Shown here piece by piece: positions 1 through 14,500 of a stretch of DNA of 64,000 bases. Source of the DNA: Bugulina stolonifera (lineage: Eukaryota; Bryozoa; Gymnolaemata; Cheilostomatida; Bugulidae); assembly GCA_935421135.1 (NCBI GenBank), contig OW285191.1, forward strand, positions 11,163,700 through 11,227,699, read 5' to 3'. The position numbers and the translations under genes were made by a program. Each line of letters starts with the position of its first letter. The stretch's first letter is position 1. Under the pieces are notes generated by a model. The model did not search any database. It was not told the origin of the DNA and was given only the letters and a program-made list of their open reading frames with translations.

Positions 1-204
1 CTTTGTTACTGCACCATACACATAATACAAAATTTATCGCCATACACATAATACAAGAGTTATCGTCTCATAATTGACAATCTGGGTGAAGTTGTCTTCT
101 CAAGAGTATGATTATCTGCAAACAATGTAATCATAATATTTGTATGCCAAGGCTAATTTAAGGTAGAGCAGGGGGAGAAAGTAGCACAGGAACATTATAA
201 GTTT

Positions 205-282
205 GGATACCCTTCCTAACACCACCAATGGCCTGGACACAAGAGTCCAGAGCCCTAACCACTAGGCCACAGCTGCTCCCTA
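205..282 (-). mobile_element. tRNA-derived SINE or tRNA pseudogene candidate
   Basis: On the minus strand the 11 bases at 269-259 read TGGCCTAGTGG, an exact fit to the RNA polymerase III A-box consensus TRGCNNAGYGG. Downstream on that strand is an anticodon-arm-like hairpin with a 6-bp stem (233-238 with 245-250). I could not find a clean B box (GGTTCGANTCC) at the expected distance, so this is not a functional tRNA. A degenerate tRNA-derived SINE head is the likeliest reading. Confidence 0.4.
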
Positions 283-2160
283 ACTATGCAATATAATTAT
301 CATAATTATTCTTTAATATGACCAAAATATATTAAGTAATTCTATAACTCTTTGTTGTTTGTTATAAAACATGTCTTGACACATTTTCAGGTATATTAAT
401 GGGACGCATTAATTGGTCACATGGTCAGTCGGTCACATGGTCAGTCGGTAGTTTACATGAAAAGCCACTATCAGTTTACTTTTGATTTACATCTATGCCA
501 ATCGTTTAGTTGCAGTCTAAATCTTATAACTAAAAAATTTCAGGTTATGATGATCTTGGACACTAGATCTAATGTATATGACTTGATTCTTATTAGTTTT
601 GGCAAAATCTTATAGCTATGTACATGTAAGTAGACATGCTCATGTCTCGTCTATGGTTGCTATAATATAGTAATTGAGTAATAGAGAGATGCAGCTGACT
701 CATAAGCTGTTGTAAGTTACACTTCTAGATGTATGACAACTAAATTATTAGAACCACTCAACTGTCAGACAGGCAGACCTGAGAGAATTACAATAAAAAC
801 AACCTCAATTGCATAGTGTACATGTAGTTAGTTTTAAAGTTGTCTTCTCTCTTGTTTACTCGTGCCTTAAATTACCTTTTGAAGTTGCCCTCTCTTTCTA
901 CTGCCAATAGAAAACTCAGGTACAGATTATGAATTTAAGCAGGAGAGCACAACTCTCATTAGAAATTTAGATTATCTATACTTCTCCACCACTGTTTTAG
1001 ATATTTACATGTATATACAAAACTATATAATGGTCTCAACGTAATACCAGGATAAAACCCAGATATTTTCCTGCTTTTTCTGAACTTTGCTGCTGAAACT
1101 ATGCTTCTTGCATATTTATAGTAAAGTGATCCATAAAAAGCATTTTTTTTAATTAATTATTCCAGATCTTCAAAACATTTGACATAATAGTTGTAATTTG
1201 TTATTAACAATAATATATTATTAATATACATGTATTATGAATTATAATACATTTTAGATCAATGTTTAGGTACTGAAAGCCTTCCACCCGCATTTCACAC
1301 TATGTATATTTTTGTTAAAATAAGAAAATGAGAGCATAGTACAATAATATAATATTACAATAATACAATAAATACAACAACACAACAAACAATAAATGCT
1401 ACAATACAAATAATTCTACAGCATGTTGTCAGTGACATAAGCATGAATCGCCTAAGATAAATTATTCCCCCACACATAACACTATTGTACAGTGTATTTT
1501 GTAAAATGAGATTTGGCTATTCATTTCAATAGGAATACTTTGTAGATAATTGTAATTGGAATAAATTCTAACCAATTTAGAGATTAGACATTTGGTTGAG
1601 AAAATTTAAATTTAGTGAACTTGATCACGTAATTAAGAGTAATATAGAGCAATCACGAATAACCTTTCTGTCTCTGTATACACATACTGTATGCACATTT
1701 TATGTGTTCTATCATAGGCTAATATAAAGATATAAGATATATTAACCAATTAGCCTTTTATCAGTGCATTATCATTAGTACAATAGTTGCACTGAGGGCT
1801 CCCATCAATGCCCAATTACTGTATTTTGACGATAATGGGTGTTGACAGCATGTATGGCCAAGGTTCCATACCTAAATTGCCTCATGAAGGAGCATAAACC
1901 ATGTTCAGTTTAAATCACAGCTTATTAGTTCTTACATAGGATGGCCTATTCATGTATTTAATTCCATGTAGTTTTACTACATTGAGGGTTTATTGTATAA
2001 AGTATTTATTTTATACATAACATTTGTGTCACCCATATTTTATAGTTAGCCCTAATACTTTAGCAGCTATATAAGGAATCCATAAAAATATTATGGGTCA
2101 TTCATGATATTCTCTACACTTTGCAGCTTAGTTCAGATAATGTTCATCCCCATATAATTC

Positions 2161-2225
2161 GTTACTATGGCAACGTGCATCAATGATTGGCAGAAGCTTT
2201 ACAAGATCCAAGCTATTTCATTGGC
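2161..2225. promoter_or_regulatory. Putative Meis promoter elements: X-box-like palindrome and inverted CCAAT boxes
   Basis: At 2161-2174 lies GTTACTATGGCAAC, one base away from the RFX X-box consensus GTNRCC-N2-RGYAAC. Two ATTGG sequences (inverted CCAAT) follow near 2186 and 2220. The first is inside TGATTGGCAG, which is one base from the PBX-MEIS composite site TGATTGACAG. All lie about 360-420 bp before the Meis ATG. The sites are seen directly; promoter function is inferred from position. Confidence 0.35.
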
Positions 2226-2579
2226 CAGTTATATGCCTAAATTAAAAATAGCATGGAGTGCGTTTTATACTCACATTATAATAGGCAGACCAACAATTGG
2301 CTCTGCCTACACTAATAATATGAAACTGTAACAATCATTGCTAATCACATCACAAACAAAAATCTAAGATAATAGGGAGGTTGCAATATACACCAGAAAA
2401 AAACCTATTTCTCAGGAACTTTTGCTTCATTCAAAACACCTGATAGAGAGAGTCATTGCACTGCAGTCAAACACTGTGTAGGACTTGTCTAGAAGTGTCA
2501 AACCGGATTAGTCATCATTGTCGCATGCTGACTAACTATACTTGTCAGTTTTGAATGAAAGCAGCATTTACAAACTGTC

Positions 2580-5500
2580 ATGGAGAATCATCAACCAGTT
2601 AGCCTGCCGAATTCTGTAGCAACGGTAAGTCTTGCTCTTGGAAACTTTAATGGTGAATCCAGTTATTTGTAGCGTATACCAGCTCTATTTCCAACCTGCT
2701 GCCAACAAACTTGAAACACCTAATGAATTAGAAAAGGTAAATAAATCTGAATAGTAGAGTTGGAGGTACTCTAATATATTTAATGGTTATAAACATGTCT
2801 ATCAGAATCTATATAACTGTCATATTACATATATCTCCTGGCTGTCATATATCCATCCAACCTGACATATCTTGTCATATCTTGTTGACATCCCTTGTCA
2901 TTAAGTGTTAAAGTAAACATGACAAGCTTTGATCAGTACCCTTTCTATTTAGTTACTCTGATAGACACCCTAAGACAACTAATAACTCTACTCTCTATTT
3001 TCAATCACCTGCCAAGACAAGTCAGTTCAGGATATTTTTGCTAAGAGAATTTCTTTCTGGTACTGAATTAAACGACTTTGAAATTAACGGTTCTGGACCC
3101 AATCTTGGAATAGGTAACATGCCCTCTTTCTCACACTGCCTGAGTGTTAAGGATTAGGTTTGGTAAGATAAAAACTTTTTTAATCTGTGTAGGATTAAGC
3201 ACCCTTCGCTCCAAGGTACACGACTGCCAGATTTTATCACGACTGGATTATGTTACAGCAAGGCCAGTTATTCACATTGTTTATGTTATCCTCGCTCTAG
3301 TTTCGAGTTCTGTTAATTTTTTAGGAATTTTATGTTTATCCTGTAACTCCATATATTCATACAGGCCTAATGACATGGCTGATTTGCTAGGTGACATATT
3401 GTACAGTATATCTCATCACTGATTCAGGATAGCTTTTGATAACTGTTGGTGTACAGTTTAGTAGATCACTGTTCCTCTTATCCACTGTTGCGTGAAATGG
3501 TTCCTTCTCCATAACATATTAGTATAATATTCTCTCTCATTCAGTAATTTAGCAAGTAGCTGAGGATCATTCCAACTGTCAAACTAGTGACAAAATGTTA
3601 AGTATCTATTTGGCAGAACTTACCATAAAGCCTACATGTAATGTAGCTAACTTGTCTTTTTGTGGCTAGCCACTGGCATGCTTATATCTGAAAGTCGCTA
3701 ACTTTTGACTAAAAAAAATTATTTTCTATGAACTGAACTTTATCTTCATTCTGTGATTCAACTATTAAATGGGGTTGTGAATAAATGTAGCATGGCCCCG
3801 TGAGTAAAGATGGTGCTCGGTCATACGCGTCTGCAAGTACATGCACATTAAAACTTACAAGCCATGCATACATGTGTACATGTACACATGTACTAAAATA
3901 TTATTATACATGACGATATTATGTAAAAACAATAACAAGAAAAATCAATTACTCTGAAAAGTTTCATTTTTGTCGGTCATTGCTGAAAACTGCTAATTAG
4001 TAAAAAGGCATTGACTCTGCTTGTGATTATTACATAAGTAGAGTAATTCTACTCGCCAAGCATTAGCACTGTAGTGCTGAATCAGCCATTGAAGAAAGCT
4101 CTGCTGAGAAACCATGGAATAAATGATACAGTTGCAAAGGTTTCCAAGCTGAAGTTGCAATTTTTGAATGTATGACTGTACGAAAACGACAGCTGGAAAA
4201 CCTTACTTGGTAAATTTGTATAAATAAGAGACACGCATTCTAACCTCTCTACCACCCTGAACCACTGTCCGTAAAACAAAAGCTTTACTCTTTTTTTGAA
4301 TTTTGGCTTGCCAGAAATCATGGTAAGAGGTTACGAAGGATTTGACTACGTTGAACGGGTAGACTAATCTGTGTATATTAATATTCTACTACATAGTAAC
4401 TCATATTGATAGCTAAAGCATCAAAATAATCTTTGCTACCGAAAAGGAATTGTTCATCTAGTTGGCATGGCACAGCCTACATGCTGCATGCTACGTAACT
4501 TCACATACTTTTGTGTTTGTGACGGGAATGTTTCAAACTGTCATTAATTCAAATTACCTGAATAGGCTAAAGCTCTACAACTATGAAAACATGTAGTAGG
4601 ACTACAGGATGCATCTATTCTACATTTCATTTATTGTAAAGCAGAAAAATCATTTTGGCTAAAGTACAATATTTTGGTCTGCCAGCTGATTGATTTCTGT
4701 TTTGGTGTTGTCATGTGCTACAGTCATGTAGACCTACTTATCTATGTTATGGTAATACTGTTGAGCTAAAGTTTATAGCCTTGTTATGAGCCACTTTGCT
4801 CTCCACTTTTATCAGGAAAGACATTAAAAATTTAATTACATTAAAATATGGGACCTACATGTACATACAATGTACATGTACATGTAAATGCATCATTCTT
4901 GCTGGACATAGCAGTGTGGGAGAGGGCTAGTTCCCAGCATGTGTAGTAAATATTGACATAGAATATACACTTCACTGGTATTCATAATCTTCGTGTTGTT
5001 TGGGTGAAAATGTATCTTTGTTTACAAGTCTACTGGATTAATTGTCATGATACATCCCTTAGCTATTATTACATCAGACAAACGCTATTTTACTTGTATC
5101 TCCCATTTAAAAAATTATTTGAACTAGTCTATTCACATGCTAATTGTTATGTAACTAGCTGTATGATTTATAATACTTATAGTTGACAGTTTGAAGTGTG
5201 ACATTGTACTGTGGATAAACAATGTATGAATTAATGAATTTCACAGAGTTAATTGAGATGTTATGTCTAAAGCCTGTACTAGCTTATCCCATTCTCATGA
5301 CTATCTGATCATTTTTGATAAGAATTGTGGTTTTTAATGTATCTAAACTGCAGATATTTTCTATTTATAACCAATATTTTAACCATAATCACTGCTTTTC
5401 CTATCCCGAACACATATCCTATATAACATAGCTAAGTAGCCAATCAACACTGAAATTCACTCTTCAAAGATACCCACACTTTCACCACAAAATTATGGAT

Positions 5501-8500
5501 ATGAAAGAGAATGTACAAATCAAATTCTTGTACTATAAACATTCAAATTATAACTGGCGACAAAGCATTCATTATCTATAGCAGGGTTGAGGCAGGCAGT
5601 CTCAGGGGCTAGTATAACAAACTGAAATTGTAGCAATTTCCCTGTTAATATCATTGATGGGGCTAATATACACTAAATGACATACACATAATATCAGCTG
5701 ACTGTATGAAGTCTGCTCTACTAGTAGTTGATGGTTGGAATACTAACTAGTTATGCCATCAACTCTAATAACTACTCACATAAAAATTACCATAAAATAT
5801 TTGAGATTTGGTTCATGTCTGCATAAGAATGGAAAAGTATTTGCTGGTAACAGTGACTGAGTCATTGAGAACAATAACATGATTGTGTCTACATGTAAAA
5901 TGTCAAAACAGTGAATTTTTGTGAGAACTGCTTCTGTACAATGAAAAATTAAATGTTGAAACCACATTAGAAACATGATCACTTAGGGAATAAATCAGTA
6001 TTGCATAATAATTCATAGTAGCTTTGGGCAGGGACACAATAATTATATAATACACTACAATGTACAATGTACTTGTGTACTGTGATAGGCTACAGTAGCT
6101 TTTGGATCTCTGCAGCCACTAAAATTTGTTATATATATAATGTGGTTTTTCTATCTCCATTCTACATCTACTGTACATGTATATCCCAACACCCATCTAT
6201 AGATAAGACTAAGAACTGAACATGGTTACTCTATTCAAAATGCAAGTGATTTTTGAACATTGTAGACTCCTATTTTCCCATCATCTTAAAGCAAAAATTA
6301 GCCTGATCACAGTTTTTTCTCAAACTAAATTACGGTTGCATCCTCTCTCCCTTCCTATAAAAGTAAGTTGATTGGGAGGTCTCCCGACTACATTTTTGTA
6401 GGGTGCTTGAACACTAATTTACTATCCTTTACAGTACGGTGGTGAAAACCTATATAGTCAATATGGATTGCCAAGTGGTCAAGGGGGTATGGAAAACACA
6501 ACGTCTGTTAGCGGAGTTCAGGGTCATCCACAGCAAAGTCAAGGTCACCAGACTTACCATGAGCTCTCCAGAACCTACACAAGTCTCTCTACTCCAGACA
6601 GTATAGCTCAGGTAAGTGTGGGTTAAACATGCGTAGACGTAAATGACAAGTGTACAATGTAGGTCAGTGCACTACATTGTGAAAGACATCATAATGCTGT
6701 AGAATATGTTTATATGTGTTATGTACGTGTATGTGTTGCTGGAAAATAATTTAGCACGCACCCATTCTAAAACTAGAAAATTCATTTTAGGGCAGCATAA
6801 AGTTAGCACAACTAGTTACTTGCATTAAAAACTACTCTGTATTAACAAGAAAGACAACTTCTAATATTTCTTGGAAAACTAAGTTTGAATAATGCAAGAT
6901 GCCATGAATAATAAACTGCCAGTAGCACTAGTTGTAGCAAACACTGTACGTCTGTAGTGTATGTGCTACAACAATACATACTTGAGTATGAATAAGAATC
7001 ATCAGTATATTATACTAGTATGACTTTTCTCTTGAAAATTGTTAAATTATACCCTAGGTCATGCTATCATCGGAAGGCATGTAAGCCTAGCCATTGCTCC
7101 TACTATTGAATTACATATGGATATCCAATGTCATATCTGTTTAATGGTCTTCTTTTTCTTCTCCAATTAATCAGGTTTGGAGATGAAAGCGAATCGGGTC
7201 TCATGCTTTTTATGCAAATAATTTGCCTTTCCGAATTCATCTAAATGTTTAGTGCAGAATAAACTAGAGTCTGTAGGTGATATCGGCTATTTATCTTCAT
7301 AATTTTGGTGTTAGACACATACATTATTTTGATTAACTTTCGCTATCATAATTCTATATTCATAAATCACATAAATGCCATATATTGTGATCTAACAAGT
7401 TGCTATTTTTCTGCCATTAATCATAAAATTAAGGAAAATTTTTGTGTGATATGTAAGAGGGTTTGCCTTTATGCATCCGTAACACATGTTATATTGTGAT
7501 GTCACTAAAAGTACATCCGGCTTGATGATAAATCAGAGGATATGGATAATAACCAGCAAGATGCTAGAAGTTGGGTGGGTCATGAAGCGAAATGTGTTTG
7601 CATTTTTATATCGTCCTACTAGTAATCGCTATAATAGCTGTATTGACATCATTTGTAGGCAATGAGCTCTTATGCAAATGCAGCGACAGCAGCTGGAGAA
7701 TCTACAGGGCCCATACATGAAGTCAGTGAACAACAAAAAGCGTTAGATAAAAAGGCCATCTATGAGTGAGTACAATTATTACTTTTATTGCAACTGTAAT
7801 AATATGTGCAAAACTCTTTTACATTGTAGGACTACAGTAATTTTTCAATTTTTGAACTATAATAAATCATCTCAAATTATTATGTTTCAATCATTGGAAA
7901 ATACAGAGCTGCATTACCTCTCATATGAGTACAGGCATGATTAGAAGTACATGTATTAATACATGTACTACGTGTATAATAGACCACAATATTTAAATAT
8001 TATGATGATAATAAATTCAATTCAATTATTTTGATTATATCAATGTGAATTGTATTACATCATAGAGTAAATGCAGTTATGCAATAGAAAAACTGAAATG
8101 TTTGTGAATTAAAAATAGTCCAATTAGGTGAAGATAAATATTTCTTTCCAGCAACAATTTTTTTTCAAAAATGTAGTACTATTCAGCTAAAAACATGTCT
8201 ATTTTAAAAAAACAATTAATATTGTATAAAGATAAATCACTAGGTACTGCCCAGTGAGAATTTTCTGTTTAGTTACAGTAGGAAGCTTGCTTTACTGCAC
8301 CCAGAGTCTAACAGTTGTTTATAATTAAGATACATTTGTTATCACTGTAAAAGTTTTATTACTTTAAACCAAACCTACCATTATCTACATGGGTAGTAAT
8401 CTACACTCAGCTATAATACCTGCCTCTTCACTCTCAGTCCCCCTTATATTGCTACCAAATAACACTAATTTACGAACCTGATGCTTATCAGAGCCAACTA

Positions 8501-11500
8501 ACTACCACATGTAAGTCGTGTAAGGTATGTACACATATTAGGTTAAACATGTAAGCCTAGATACAGCGTGAAATTGTTCTCAAATCGAATGAAACCAAAC
8601 TCTGTTTTACTGAAAAATCACATTCAAATTTAAATTTACATTTAGATTTATTCAGGATGCTGTAGTTTCAATTATCTGTTTAGCCTAAATAGCTACAACA
8701 TGTACATTGGTGGGCCATGAGTATGCAGCATATGCTTTAACAAAATTGCCTGAGTTCTTAGTAACACTTCTATTTATATAAAGAGGGCCCTACAGTAGTA
8801 TGTCAGCCATTGTCAGAAACTAGGTTTCTTTTAAATGAATAATAATGCCGTAATGTAGATTAAAAATCATGTCATTAACTGATTATCGCAATTTGTAAAC
8901 AGAGGGGGAAGCTGTAACTAAATGATTGAACCTGGTGACTGGAATCTTATCTCCTTATCAATTAGCGGCAAAATACAAGTCAAAAGTTTATTACTCATAC
9001 AATCTACACTAGAGGGAGGTGTTCTAAATTCTTCAAAATCAAAAGACTTTTCCACTGAATACAGGTGTAATTGTTAGTTATGCCATACATCACAACACCA
9101 TTCATTTCTGCTCTGCAACCAATGATCAATCGGTTCATAGATTGTGACAATACATGCTGAAATTTAGGCTAAGTTCCAAGCTACATCATACAGCAGAGGT
9201 TAGAACTCAAGCTGCAAGCTGGCCATCCTATCATCCTTATACTGCATGTTTTTCTAACAAAGAAGTTTATTTATGAACTACCGAGGATTATGCAGACTTA
9301 GAACCAAGTTCGTGACTGATCACAAATAAATTTCCTTGCAAGGAAAATATGACATACAACCGGATCCCATATCGTCTTATACCTTGTAATAACTTGTTCT
9401 CCAACCGACTGATTTTCTTTCATTTTAGACATCCTTTCTTCCCGTTATTAGACCTCATTTTTGAGAAATGTGAAATTGCAACATCTACTAGTCGTGACAC
9501 GAACCCTGAGAATGATGTCTGTTCATCTGAATCATTTAATGAAGACATAGCTGTGTTTGCAAAACAGGTCAGTGTTGTTGGTACTACAAAAATTTCATAC
9601 GTGAAGCAATCAACTGTACCCTTTATAATTTAAAGTGTGGTAACCACTTTTTGCAATTTAAATTTTTTCTTTAATTGAATTTGTATATAAATTAATATTT
9701 ACTGCTGTTCATCACAATAATTATATTCATAAATCCATTTTATTTTTAGAACAATATCTAAACACCTCACCATTATGCACTTAAGAGTACCAAAGTGTGG
9801 TAACTGGTAATTTTATTAATAATTCACTTTGATATCAGCTATTCCATTCTGACATTACAGTGTGTTGAAAAACCATCCAATTTTACTTGTTAACCTAAAC
9901 ATTTACAAGTTTACTTTTTTTCTCAGGTTAATAGCGTCACCGGCCTTCGATATGCGCCAGCTGCATTAATTTGCTTCAATATTTCAATATTCTAAGGCAT
10001 GTGGCAAGATCTAAAAGAATATTATCTTGAATACCATAAATCATGCTTTGCAAATGTATAGTATAGTAGCTGATGAAGAAGGAGAAATGTGTCGTCTGAC
10101 AAACTACTTTCTATTTTCGTTTGTTAAGCTGTACATTCGACCAGCCCGTCTCCAGGGGTGCGTGAAGGAATTATTGCGACATCGACTTAAGTTGGTTTTA
10201 ATGCTCTATTCTGCAATATAATACTGATTCTGTGGTTTTTGCTTCAAATGGATTGCTTGAATTTGATGAGTCAGATGGTAGACTGAGAGGTTGTGCTAAT
10301 GACTGGGATCAATGATATTACTCTACCACACTACTAACTACTAGCAACCATAGGTTTACCAATTCATCAATTCATTCCAGATCCCATTACCTCTTTCTCT
10401 CACCCAATCTATCTGTGTTATACATGTACCTATCATCTACAGATGAATTCATTTATTTAGACCCTCAATCTGCTTTACTTCAATTTTCTTAATTCCATTG
10501 CGGACAGATTAGATGTGTAATTCACTTCCTCTCATGATACTTTAGGTAAATCTGGTCTGAGTATTAGGTAACTGCGCCAGCAGTTGACTTAGTCTCATAC
10601 TATGCGTACATTACAATTATATATCATTCTATATTTTACAGGCCAGAGCAAAGAAACCTTATTTCACAGCTAATCATGAGTTAGACAGTTTGGTAAGTAA
10701 TGAACGGATCGACAGCTGTCCCATAACTATCCATTCTAATTAGGTCTACTTCTGCACACTTTCATTCAAAGTCTGCAAGCCAAACACGGCACATTTACTT
10801 TTGTATAGCTACTCAGCAAAATTATCTGTCCAAGTAAAATATTTTTTAATAATGAATTCATTGAAGTATTGTAGTTCACACTGTGGGACAGACATGACCG
10901 ATTTGTAAATTCATCATTTAGGTTCGTCAGAATTTATGGTTAGTATGGGGGGGGGGGGGGTTGGGTATGACTCAAGTAAAATAAAATTGTACATGTATGA
11001 TAATGTTTTAGCAGTTTTAAAAATATCTGCTTTGTTACATCATACTTGTTACTGCTCCAGGGAAATTATTAAAAGAAATTTTCACTGTGGTTTCCATGTA
11101 CTCTTTTTACTCATAACATTGTTTCAAAAAATTCCAAATGAAACTTGATTAATTTTCAAAACATTTGCCGTGGAACATGGCTTGAAAATCAATATACTAG
11201 GGCTGATAAAATTTAAATAGAAAGCTAGTTGGAAAGTGGACAACTCCAATGAATGTACATACTGTGTGTTCTGTGTTCTAATAAATAATTCAGCTCAATT
11301 TTCTCAACTTGGATTACTTATAAAAGTGTGATAATGTTTGTTATTGAAATTTTAGTTGCTCCAACTGTAAAAAATGTGCAAATTGTATAAAAATGTGCAA
11401 AATCTTAAGGGGAAGCTGCATCACACCACGTGTAGCAGAAATATAAATATTTTGCACATCCATTCATGGTGGCCTCATTCTGTACTGCCAACCATGTCGT

Positions 11501-14500
11501 ATGTTGCATGTTGCAAAATTTCAATTTCTTTTCGGTTGTTTGTAGGCCTACATGCATTGCAGGCTACACTGTGTATGTATATTGTTGGTATCTTTTTATA
11601 TATTATAATATAATATTGTTGGTGTGCAAGCACGCAGATGCACAGTGCATATAATATCATACGTATGTACTATATATATAGAATATCATATGTATGTACT
11701 GTATGTTATTGTAGATGGTGCAAGCAATACAAGTGTTAAGATTTCATTTACTGGAAATCGAGAAAGTGAGTAGCGTATACAGTATCCTATTATCAATCAA
11801 TCAATTAATTAATCATGCAATACAGTTTCTTCAATTAATATATTATTTGAATAATATTTAAGAATAAGAATTTTAATTTGCATGAATTTTATTGAAATCC
11901 CCTTGATTTTAGTCATACTCTACACACCAATCTGCAATCATTGACTTGATAGCAAAAGTATGTCTGGATAAACAGTGAAAATTTGTAAATAGAAAACATA
12001 ATATCTACTTCCTGCTCTGCCTTTTAACGCTGGCTTTTGGGTATCAATTCTTTTCTGTATAACAAAATGGGTAAAGCTACTTCTGTTTTGCATGCAACAC
12101 TATGTTATCTATACATAAATAGTCACAAAAGTGGCATTTAATGTTGACCGCCTGCTTAGCGTACATGATGCCATAGAGATGTACAGTGGACTTATCACTG
12201 CATAAAAACGCTTCTATTCTGTCATATTATATCTTGTTGGTTTCTCCTAATTACAAAATAAAAATCGTGCTCGGGCTGATGCCCATACCGAATTACTAGC
12301 ACATTCAAGTAATTCAACTGTGACAGTCTTATATTTCCCAATCCAGTCTGTTCATGAATTTGTACTCTTACATACTTCTATCAAGATACGCTGGCATATT
12401 GGATAGCCATGGTATATACATGTAGATACAGTATAGTTGATAAAATATGAAATACAGGGATTTCTATAGACTGTGTAACATAACTTAGGAATCTGCTGCC
12501 GTAGTATGTTTCTGGAGAGAAATACAAAAGATCAATAAAGCAAAATTAAAATATAATATTATTATAATTATAAGTAATAAAGCCAAACGGCAGTGCATTG
12601 CCATAATCCTTATACATGTACGTAACTCTTTTTAAGGAACATCCTGGTGCAAAATTTCTACTAATATATGGTTTCAAAATGAGTGACTGAATACAACTGA
12701 TTAATTAAAAAGTTATTGTTTTTATGAAGAAAACTTATACGGACACAAAAGTTACAGACTTTAAAATTTTTGTTCTACTAAAATTCAAACAGTTTGTATT
12801 TCTTCTACACTGATAAAAAACATTTTTATACGTTTAGTCAATGTATAGAACTGCATTAGTGCTAATATGGCTATTCACCCTGTATATTGGAACACATTAT
12901 AAAAATTACAACTTATTGTACATAAAAAGTACATATATATTGTAACATTTTGAAGCATTTCATACCAAATAGTAGACCATTGCACCATGTATCATATAAT
13001 AAATTGACAGATCAATCAATAGTCTCTATAACTCAGTAAAATAAATGGAGATTACCATTTCTCCAGAAATTAGAGCATGTGGTTAGATTGTAATATTTTC
13101 CATACACAGAGAACCCATGTTATTAGTAGCTTGGAGCCACTTAGCATTATTGTGGTTAAGCAATGGTACTATTAATTTATGTTAAAATGAGATTTAACAA
13201 ATCCATAGCTTGCTGACAGTAATTGCACATCAGTCATTTTTTTCAATTTCTGTCAGTTCAAAAATAGGATGCATTGGCTATTTAGGGCTTTTTTATTATA
13301 ATTATATTGTTGCATAATACTAATATATAGACATATAATTTACTTTATATTTCCTAGATCAAACATAAGATTACATTAACTTTTAAATAATCTGCTATTG
13401 TCTATGTGTTGTATGTGTTTTGCAACTAGAGAAAAATCATTACAATTTCTACTCATTCTTAAATGCTGTTGGCACAGTACAATAACGCTTTGGACGCACA
13501 TCTCTCACTGTGATTGGTTCAACCAAGATCATGAGTAGGCAGTGTGGTGGGTAAATATTTTTTCATTCTGAAGGGTCGGAACCCAATTGACAGGACACCA
13601 GCAACAATCAATGACTTTTGTTGACAGGGGACTATTCAATCGAATGTCAGCCAATTTAAATGTACTTTAGCTGTTTAATCAAAAATTAAAATTGAGATAC
13701 AAACTAAAAACTAAAAAACTCACTTTTCATGAGAATTTTTGCACTAAATAAACCATAAATTGTAGATGTGCATTTGGTAAACGACTTATGCTATGCTTAT
13801 GCTATTTTCTTAGTTTATACTAATTTTATTAAGCAGTTTATTTTTATACTTTCCAAATGTAAAATTAGAGCATATTTGGTCATTAAAATGTGCAATGATT
13901 GCTTTATTGCTGCAGAGAAGCAAAGTCTTACAACATGTTTTTATATTGAAGCAGTTTATTAATTTAAATTGATTTATTTGGTTGAAAAATATTTTTAAGT
14001 CTACAATAATTCAACAACTCTGAATTGCTATGTCAAATACAAAATAGATTTTTATAAATTTGTAATTAATGGGTGTTTAATAGGATAGCGTAGGGAGAAA
14101 GTGATTGGATATCACTTAATTCAAGTCAATCCATGGTTTGACACATCCAAAGGTATTCATATATTATAATTAAGGAAAATCCATGCATACTAAAATAACG
14201 GGCATCATTCACGTTTTACAACAAGTCATGGTGTATAATATATATATTATATATATGTATATCATATGAGACTATATAGTAGTGTAATGCTGCTTCAATA
14301 TGAATAATTATATTGAACTAAACACTAGTGATGGTAAAATACAAAAAGTTTATAAAATGACACATTGCCACACGAAGTGTCAAGAAAATTAAAAAATTCG
14401 GGACACTGTGCAACGATTCTAAAAATAGTCACAAGATGTTACATCATCCATGCAGGATCAAAATAGTCAATACACAGACTTTATAATAGATATAGTAAAT

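Larger units (their letters stand above)
1..2579. other. Upstream region of Meis, no protein gene seen
   Basis: AT-rich DNA with no credible exon. It holds a 26-bp unit repeated twice at 14-65, a 16-bp unit repeated twice around 415-446, a tRNA-like SINE candidate on the minus strand near 205-282, copies of the dispersed GARTTGYCYTCTC motif at 88-101, 836-853 and 881-897, and a probable Meis promoter segment at about 2150-2580. An in-frame stop at 2556-2558 separates this region from the Meis start codon. Confidence 0.6.

Noticed and set aside
3144..3422. 92-codon frame in Meis intron 1 as an alternative exon or nested gene
   Set aside because: No matching splice sites in the Meis frame and no recognisable domain.
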